Shown: positions 18,482 to 25,093 of the stretch, piece by piece
How the letters are laid out: every line of letters begins with the position of its first letter
Numbering within the stretch: the first letter of the stretch is position 1
Translations under genes and position numbers: made by a program
The notes under the pieces: generated by a model
What the model saw: only the letters and a program-made list of their open reading frames with translations
The model's database searches: none
What the model was told of the DNA's origin: nothing
Source: Asterionellopsis glacialis
Lineage: Eukaryota; Bacillariophyta; Plagiogrammaphyceae; Rhaphoneidales; Asterionellopsidaceae
Length of the DNA: 25,093 nt
Direction of reading: 5' to 3'
NCBI GenBank assembly: GCA_014885115.2
Contig: WKLE02000316.1
Span: 1-25,093, forward strand

Positions 18482-21309
18482 GGTGCGATTCCTCTATTGC
18501 CAGGGTCTTGGAAGTGTAGTTCAAACGTTTCGCAGGTAAAAATAATGAGGTGACGGGTGCGTTGGTATCGGGTACCTGCTGTCTGCGGTTTGTGGTTTCA
18601 GTGATCAAGTCCAGCATGAATTCGTACTCCCAGACAACCAGGTCTGTAATATTCTACGTCCGTCGTACCAACCATGGAATCCTTTCCTATTTCGATTATT
18701 CGAAAAACGGTTGTCACTGCGCCTTCCTCGCTTAGCCAATAAAATCGTTTTGACACTCAGCAAGCATGTTGCTCGTGAGCACTATGGAGATTGATGTAAA
18801 ATATGTACCGTGAGTCAGATTGGAACATCCTGACGCACGAAAGTGAATGCTATGATAAAGACATCCTTGATGAAATCTTTTAACCAATAAATTGCGATTA
18901 AAATGAGGGGAGGGGCTATATTATCATGACATCTGTTGTTGAACAATAGACTCCTATTTTATTCTTTTGTAAAGGTGCTACGGTACCAGGTACTGCTAGA
19001 GATGAAGCACCGTACGGTATCTCGTATACTGAGTACAAACTACCAGTTAAAAACTACAGTACCAGGTAGTAGTTAGGGTAAACTGTTATTTAGTAAAGAC
19101 AAAGTAAATTGTGCTCAACATTTACGTAGATGTGTCTATTACCTTTTACAGTGTACTCGTACCTTCAGGTATTAAAAATACATGTACGTGTGACACTACC
19201 AGGATCAACGTACGTTAAGCGAATTTCGCCATCAACTTTTCTTTTTCTTTTCCCGGGAGGTTGGATCCTCTCTCTAGAGTCGTTGAGGACTACTGCTAGT
19301 CTAGTACCTACCGGGGAGTACCGTTTGCAGTATTGATTATGTTGTAGCGCTTGGTTAGACTTCTGAGAAATCGTGAAATTATTCGCCTGTCATCGTCCGG
19401 GTTTTTCCAAGCTTTTAGTGGACAGAAACGAATTCACATGTAAGTTGAGGAGAAGACGAAGAACTGTTCCCTCAACCGATGACGAACCGTTCGTACCTTC
19501 AAGTAAGTTCTTACGTATTTAACACGGTACATGGTATTAATACCTAGTTTTCATTGGACCTACAGTACCAGTACGAGGTACCTGGTACTGATAGACTACA
19601 AAATCCTTTGCAGGTATTAGTTGAAGTAAATTCTAATGACGTACATGGTGCACAATGATGAGAGTACAGTTTTTAAGTCGATTACTCACTCAGATTTTCT
19701 GAGGCAGTAATTGAGCCATTTTCAGCTTCAAAAATATCAATACAAAATAGTTCGATTTTTTGAATTATTAAACATCAAAGCTTGTAAATACATAGCAGTA
19801 AGTATGATATTGATAAAAATACCTGTGTACACCTTGATCCTTACTGTTTTCTATCCAATTACGGTTTCAGAACCCATTCTTACGCACTTCTGACTGTCAA
19901 GTTCCGGCAGAAGTTTTTTTTTTTTGCCTCAAGAATTGTCAAAAGTGTTGGAATTTTTTCTTTGTTCTGATCTGCCCATGTTGTCAAGACTGATTTTGAT
20001 TGGAGTGACTATGACAAACACCGTGGTACCAGTAAACTAGCCCTACTGTACCAGGTACCTTTCATGTGACAAAACTGTACCGGGTGCAAGTTAATTGCCA
20101 CACTTTGAAGTACCTGTATCTATTACCTCTATTCCTAGTCCTTATTTTGGATCTCTAGTCCTAAGGTACTCTAGAGGACTACAAATTGCAGGTTGAGTAG
20201 CCCAAAGCTATGCAAAAGATCCTATCACATGTGTGTTATGAAGTCACCACAAAAAACCTAATGCTGCTAGATAGTTCATGTGTTGTTTAGTTGAACTTTC
20301 CTCTCATGATTTCGTTGTACTTACGTAAGAATTTTGCATATTTTGACCAAAGTAATTCTATTGCCTTCTGCATTCATTTTCCATGTTTTTTTTCAGCAAT
20401 AATATCTCATCCTCCACAGAGTATGGGGATGGTTCTAATGCTTGAAATTTTCATTCTCTTTGTTTTTGTCAATTAGCAGCTATTGTTTCTTACTACAGAT
20501 TTTTGCCTGCTTGGGCTTTATACGTACAGTAAAATGACTAGCAAGAATACTAAAAAAACACACCATGTTCCAATACTAATTGCCGTGGCATGATAGCTCT
20601 TTTAACATAGTATGATAAGAAGTAGTCTAAATGGCCCAAGCAGCAGAACATTATATATTGATATTCTGTGGCTTGTTGTTCTCTCTACAGTTTGTTCCTT
20701 AATTACAGTTTGCACGAGTAATGATTTTTTATGGCAAGATCTACAGGAGGGTCCCCCCACATCCTAATTCCATCACCCCATACTATTACAAATTAATCAT
20801 GATGACCTGAATGTGTTGACAACACATTTTCTAGTACACTGTGTACCCAATCATGCTTCACAATACTAAATCACTACAAATGAGAATGGCAATGATAACC
20901 TCAAAAACTAATAACAACAATTAAAAAAGATAAACAATTTACTATACCAATAATAGTTTTAATGGCACATACTAATATGTCATCATCAATTGTCGATTTT
21001 CCAATGTCTATCATTTTTCTTCTTCTTGACTATGAAGATGCAAGTTGGGAGTTTTCAATTCTATTATTCAGGTGCAAGAGTAGCAAGATAGATCGATTAA
21101 GAACTGGATTAGGATTCAATACAGTATGGGCATTCCATAATCCAAATTAATCCGGTAAGGGAGTCTCATAACCTAAAAAAATCCGGATGTTGCAATCAGG
21201 GACTCTAAGACTTGTCCGGCAGGACTAGAGGTCCTACCGGTACGTACTCATAAAGTGTTTGAGTGCTGATGGAAAAGATGCCAACACTCAAATCAACCTA
21301 CGATAAACG
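18482..21309. other. 2.8-kb gene-poor spacer carrying several GTAC-rich clusters
   Basis: No open frame here shows a recognisable domain; the longest (18550-18735, 19130-19336, 19711-19893, 20291-20476, 20962-21150) look like chance. GTAC-type clusters lie at 18976-19085, 19145-19215, 19270-19335, 19494-19620, 20020-20175 and 21200-21250. The sequence between them is AT-rich with homopolymer runs. The left end presumably holds the HSF promoter and the right end the methyltransferase promoter. Confidence 0.6.
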
Positions 21310-22335
21310 ATGGGAACTCGTTCTTGGCCTTGTAACGGCAACCTCCGAAAGCTTCTTCCACTACTCGGTGTCATATTAGTATTGACTAAAGCTGGTCAGG
21401 GGTATTCTATAGATCGCCTCAAGAGTTCTTCTAAATGCGAGTTTTCGACGGCAATAACAACAAATAATGATAATCCGTGCGAGAATATGACAAACCGCCG
21501 AAGGATTATTTCAACTTTGTTCTCCGGTGCCGTAGTTGGGAATCTTCCCAAGTCTTCTTTTGCCCTCTCACCAAACGAGGCATCGGAAGCCTATGATCAA
21601 TACGCAAAAAATTACAACGACTTGGATGGCGGAGTTGCCCCATCATTGCTAGGTATCGATGAGGCACGAACAAAAATGCTTGGCCAGGCGAAAGGAAACG
21701 TGCTGGAAATAGGAGTAGGTACTGGTTTGAATCTTGATCGTTACCATCCAGCATATGTTTCTTCTCTGACATTAGTTGATATTTCAGAGGGGATGCTCCG
21801 AGAAGCAAAAGCAAAAATTGAACATTTGAATCTTCTATTCAAGGTGACGTTTTATCAGGCAGATGCCACGTCCCAACTAGTAGATCTCTTTGGGAAAAAC
21901 AGCTTTGATACTGTAGTAGACACCTTCTCTTTGTGTGTCATGGGAAATGATGGTGCAAAACAATGCATACAACAACTGAGTGAAGTCGTAAAATGTGAAA
22001 GTGATGGAGGTACGTTTCAAGTCTAATTTCAAATTTGCTGCCAATCTATCATTTTTTCTTGCAGGATCACTCATCTATATTTATATTTCATACCAACGAA
22101 AATTTAAGGCCGAGTTCTTCTGCTCGAAAACAGTCGCTCTTCAAATGCTGCCTTAGGATTATACCAAGACTTGACTGCCCAAACAGCAGCATCTGCTGGC
22201 GGAAAGGGTTGTGTGTACAATCAGAATGTAATCCAGCTTATCAAAAGTATTGGCACACTTGGCATTCTTGAGGAGGAAGCTTACGCAGCTGGGCTGTTCC
22301 GATCTTTTACTTGCACGAAAAGAAACAATTCTTAA
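21310..22335 (+). CDS. OMS1/METTL7-like SAM-dependent methyltransferase, organelle-targeted
   Basis: Exons are 21310-22009 and 22109-22335 with a 99-nt intron, giving 308 residues. The Rossmann motif I VLEIGVGTGLNL is at 131-142, followed by LTLVDISEGMLREAKAKI (153-170, acidic D157) and FDTVVDTFSLCVM (motif IV region). Splicing at the AAG acceptor (22107-22108) gives DGGRVLLLENSRSS, which matches the family pattern (GG-LLLLEHGR). The more pyrimidine-preceded TTGCAG at 22065 leads to an early stop. The N-terminus has a hydrophobic core LLPLLGVILVLTKAG (15-29) ending near GY, then a second basic-hydrophobic stretch, NRRRIISTLFSGAVVG and onwards to SSFA (62-85). This layout resembles a bipartite plastid presequence plus a thylakoid-transfer (Tat-like) signal. 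The substrate is unknown. It converges with the next gene, 85 bp apart. Confidence 0.82.
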
Positions 22336-22420
22336 AAATTAACTAATGATCTACAAGCATTCTTTTCTAGACTATATGTAATCAGTTGTCGACTATGTAT
22401 CCAATTCTTTTCATCCCAAT

Positions 22421-24909
22421 TTATTCCTTAACAGTGCCAAAGTTCTTCGCCATACCACATGCTTCCAAGCAGCGTACGTCCGAGGATGTTCTAAAGTAAT
22501 CGGCATAAAGAGTACATAGTCCATTCCGAGAGATTGCTTGGCACCACGCCAAAGTGGCTTCCCGAGGTTTCGTAATTGTAACATCATAATAAGAGGATTT
22601 TACCGTCTGAGGACCGATTGCCTCTTTGTCAGGATGCTTTGTCAAAACAACATCACGTGCGCGAGCTGCTTTGATGGTAGCGTCCTTATGGAATAGGGCT
22701 GCCGGGTAAACTGTGTAGTCAAACAGAGCCTTTTCGATATCTTCCTGGCCCTTGAGCTGCTTGCGCTCACGAACCCTCTCTCTGTCCAACGCGCGTTCCT
22801 TTTCTCTGGAGTAACCAGGCCTTCTACCTTTAATATGTTGCTTCCCAAGTGCCGTGTTTGGTGTGAAATTGATGAGAAAGCTTTCCAAATCTCCGAGGGG
22901 CATAACAGCTTGAGGATCCTGACCACAATCGGTATCTTTTTCTTCTTCTTTTTTGCATACCATCTGCTTCACAACTTCTCTGCGTTGTCTCTCAGTGACC
23001 ATCCAGATATGATTAGAACCTCCCTGAACAATAGGAGGTGTTGCCTCGTTCGCATAAACTTCAGGAGTAACAGACATTTGTTCTTCTGCCATGTAAACCC
23101 ACCATTGTCCACATTCCTTGCCCTTAGGAGCAGAGCTAGAGTTGCAGATGCCATTAATGCCCCCTGCACCGGATAGTGAGTCTGGAATCCAAGTCATATC
23201 AAATGAATCCTTGCATACTTCCCAAGAAGCAGGATGGAAGAAATCTCCGTGCATGCGCCACTTGGCCACCTTACTATTTTCCTCGCTCACGTACGAAACT
23301 CGGACAAACGACGGAATCAAAAATGGACTGGAAGGAGAATTAGAAATAGGCACAGTTACACCATCTTCAGTCTTTTTCGATTTAACAGCTTTTTGGTTAT
23401 TCGGTGATGCTGCCGCCGCAGCAAGATCAGCACTTGCTTGAACAAATCCATTTACAGCTCGTGTACTAACTAAGGATGACCACTTGAAGGCAACGTACAT
23501 GTCATGGTCATCAGAGCTTACAAGGTCACGGTGAGTTGTTTTGACAGTGGGGTCGCTTGACTTCCCCTTCTTATCACCAGAAAGGTAAGGAGGAGCCAAG
23601 ACCAAGTCTTGCATGCGCTTCTCCATAAATCCACTCTTTTGGTCGTGACAGGTATCGGCAGTCGAGGCACCAGCAACAACAACAACTTGAACGGGGCTGG
23701 GGCGTTCCTCGACTTTCTTTTGATCCTGATCAAGAGGACCAGCCTTACCACCACAGTTGACGAGGAGAGAGTCCATCCATTCGGTCCACTGGGCTGGAAT
23801 AGGTTCACAAACTAAAACCTGTAGACGAGCTGCGATTTGACCAGTAGCACACATGGCATCAATTTCCTCAAGGTTACGCTGGATGTGTGTGGCTGCTGTC
23901 TCCTGTTCTGAAATCCAGGGTTTGGGTCCATCACTGTGAGGTTTTGGAGGATTAGTCTCCCATAGCATTGTGGTTCCACGGCCTGCGCCGACTGTATTCA
24001 TTGTGAAAAGAATACGGCATCGATCGGTGGATCCTACAGGCGATTTCTTAGATCCAAACCAATCATCCCACAAGGTTCCCTTGCCCATACTTGGCCTAGT
24101 TGGATTTCCCATTGCCAAACAGTTCTCAAGCAACCTGGCGTGCGTGGATATTTCACTTTCAGGAACGTTTGTATCCCCGAAGAAGTCACTATAATACTTT
24201 CCACCTCCAGCTTCCTCGACGAATCGTTCAGAAAGTACACCAGAATCATCTCTCCCTTCAAAGTAGTCCGCCTTTTGACGCGATTTTGAATATCGATAGA
24301 AATATTTCTTTTACAAGAGAAGAGGAATACAGATGTGAGGTTCAGCACAGCTTCACAACGCGGTAATGAAAAGGAAAAATAATATTTGTACTTCTTTCAC
24401 ATTCTTTTGCTTAAATCCCGGTTCAGAGAACGCTTTGTGATGTCATCATTATTTATCAACCAAACTGGTAGTCCATAATAGAAAAAGGCCGATTTCATAG
24501 TAACTTAACGGTTTTAACCGTCATATCATAAACAACAAATCTATGAAATAATATTATTTGAGCCACTCACCTGCAAAGGTCCTGTGTATTCGAACCAGTA
24601 TTTGACTTCCTCTGGCGGGGTTTCCTCCATGAGCTTCTTTCGTTCTTTGAGTTCCTTCATCAATGGCTTCATGTAAGAAGGAATAGAGTCTCCTACTACA
24701 ACAGATGAGAGTCGGCGGTGTTCGGAATCGACAAGACTATTCCCGGAAGCCACCGTGGAACCGTTGGCGGCGTAAAGGGATGCAGCGCTTGTCAACAACG
24801 CTGACGCCATGACCAGCTTTAGAGCTGTCATCATCTTTGACGCGTTTCCCTGAGATTCCACAGGTACTCGCTCATTGTTAGAGACTTCGGTTGTTTCGTC
24901 CGCAACCAT
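22421..24909 (-). CDS. Type II membrane protein of unknown function, two exons
   Basis: Exons on the minus strand are 24909-24571 and 24307-22421, with a 263-nt GT-AG intron in phase 0, giving 741 residues. The acceptor AAAAG at 24308 restores a continuous frame (PLQ-KYFYRYSKSRQKADYFEG) upstream of an otherwise TTG-initiated open frame. A short acidic N-terminus is followed by one hydrophobic helix, MMTALKLVMASALLTSAASL (26-45), so the rest is probably lumenal or extracellular. The body has several Cys/Trp-rich blocks (SWEVCKDSFDMTWIPDS, GICNSSSAPKGKECGQWWVY, LAWCQAISRNGLCTLYADYF, RCLEACGMAKNFG). There is also a charged coiled-coil-like stretch around SREKERALDRERVRERKQL. I recognise no family. 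A Golgi enzyme such as a glycosyl- or sulfotransferase would fit the topology, but no diagnostic motif is visible. Confidence 0.75.
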
Positions 24910-25093
24910 CTCTGTTTAATCGTTTCACGTTTCTCTTCGTAATGATGCACCCGAAGCCCTACACTCGGGAAAACAACTGACCGGTGAAACTATGATTAGT
25001 CTTGTTAGGGGGCGTTGAGCAGGCCTCTGTGATTTCTTGTCTTTTGCTGATAGCTGTTATTAATACCGGTAGGACTAGCCCTCTACCTGGTAC
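24910..25093. promoter_or_regulatory. Upstream region of the type II membrane protein, ending in GTAC words
   Basis: This is the 5' flank of the minus-strand gene starting at 24909. The last 30 bases (from about 25064) show the same vocabulary as the left end: ACCGGTAGGACTAG and CTACCTGGTAC. The cluster is cut by the window edge. Confidence 0.5.

Noticed and set aside
20962..21150. 62-codon open frame in the gene-poor spacer
   Set aside because: AT-rich, no motif, no splice partner; could not be supported as a gene.
22035..22271. 78-codon open frame over the methyltransferase intron and exon 2
   Set aside because: Wrong frame; the family match is obtained only in the spliced frame starting at 22109.
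1..25093. CRISPR array, tRNA, rRNA or complete transposable element with terminal repeats
   Set aside because: No evenly spaced identical repeats, no cloverleaf with a T-loop consensus, and no transposase or reverse transcriptase frame were seen.

Overview
The window looks like nuclear DNA of a photosynthetic stramenopile, most likely a diatom. Four observations point that way. Genes are compact, with zero to five short GT-AG introns (about 88-263 nt). One protein carries a signal peptide followed by an ASAF plastid-targeting motif. A heat-shock-factor type DNA-binding domain is present, a family greatly expanded in diatoms. One membrane protein has a PT-rich stalk with Cys-rich ectodomain modules. 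No bacterial operons, tRNA, rRNA or CRISPR array were seen. The species cannot be named from the sequence.

Layout, left to right. 1-692 is a GTAC-palindrome-rich spacer. 693-2875 (+) is a six-exon Atg22/UMF1-like 12-TM transporter. 3033-5794 (-) is the condensin kleisin CAP-H in two exons. It diverges from 6470-8041 (+), a TruA-family tRNA pseudouridine synthase. 8042-8950 is a poorly explained stretch with a possible small Cys/Gly/Ser-rich coding piece. About 8951-9795 and 12036-12960 are the two copies of a segmental duplication. Each copy has the 3' flank and 3' end of a NAA10-like acetyltransferase gene. The right copy belongs to the intact gene (12696-13679, -); the left copy is a broken remnant (9559 to about 9795, -) with its own 57-bp tandem duplication. 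Between them, 9903-11880 (+) is a single-pass membrane protein interrupted by a frame change at about 11218-11279. 14606-16537 (+) is a plastid-targeted divergent kinase lacking the catalytic Asp. 17650-18481 (-) is a two-exon HSF-type transcription factor. 18482-21309 is essentially gene-free and holds several GTAC-rich clusters. 21310-22335 (+) is an organelle-targeted OMS1/METTL7-like methyltransferase with one intron. 22421-24909 (-) is a 741-residue type II membrane protein that I do not recognise.

The genes are individually functioning eukaryotic housekeeping or accessory genes, not a pathway. They lie in convergent pairs with short 3' gaps (transporter/CAP-H, membrane protein/NAA10-like, methyltransferase/unknown) and in divergent pairs with shared upstream regions (CAP-H/TruA, NAA10-like/kinase). 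The signals that ordinary annotation leaves unexplained are the GTAC/CCAGGTAC palindrome vocabulary in nearly every long spacer, the NAA10-like duplication, the plastid pseudokinase, and the split reading frame of the PT-stalk protein.
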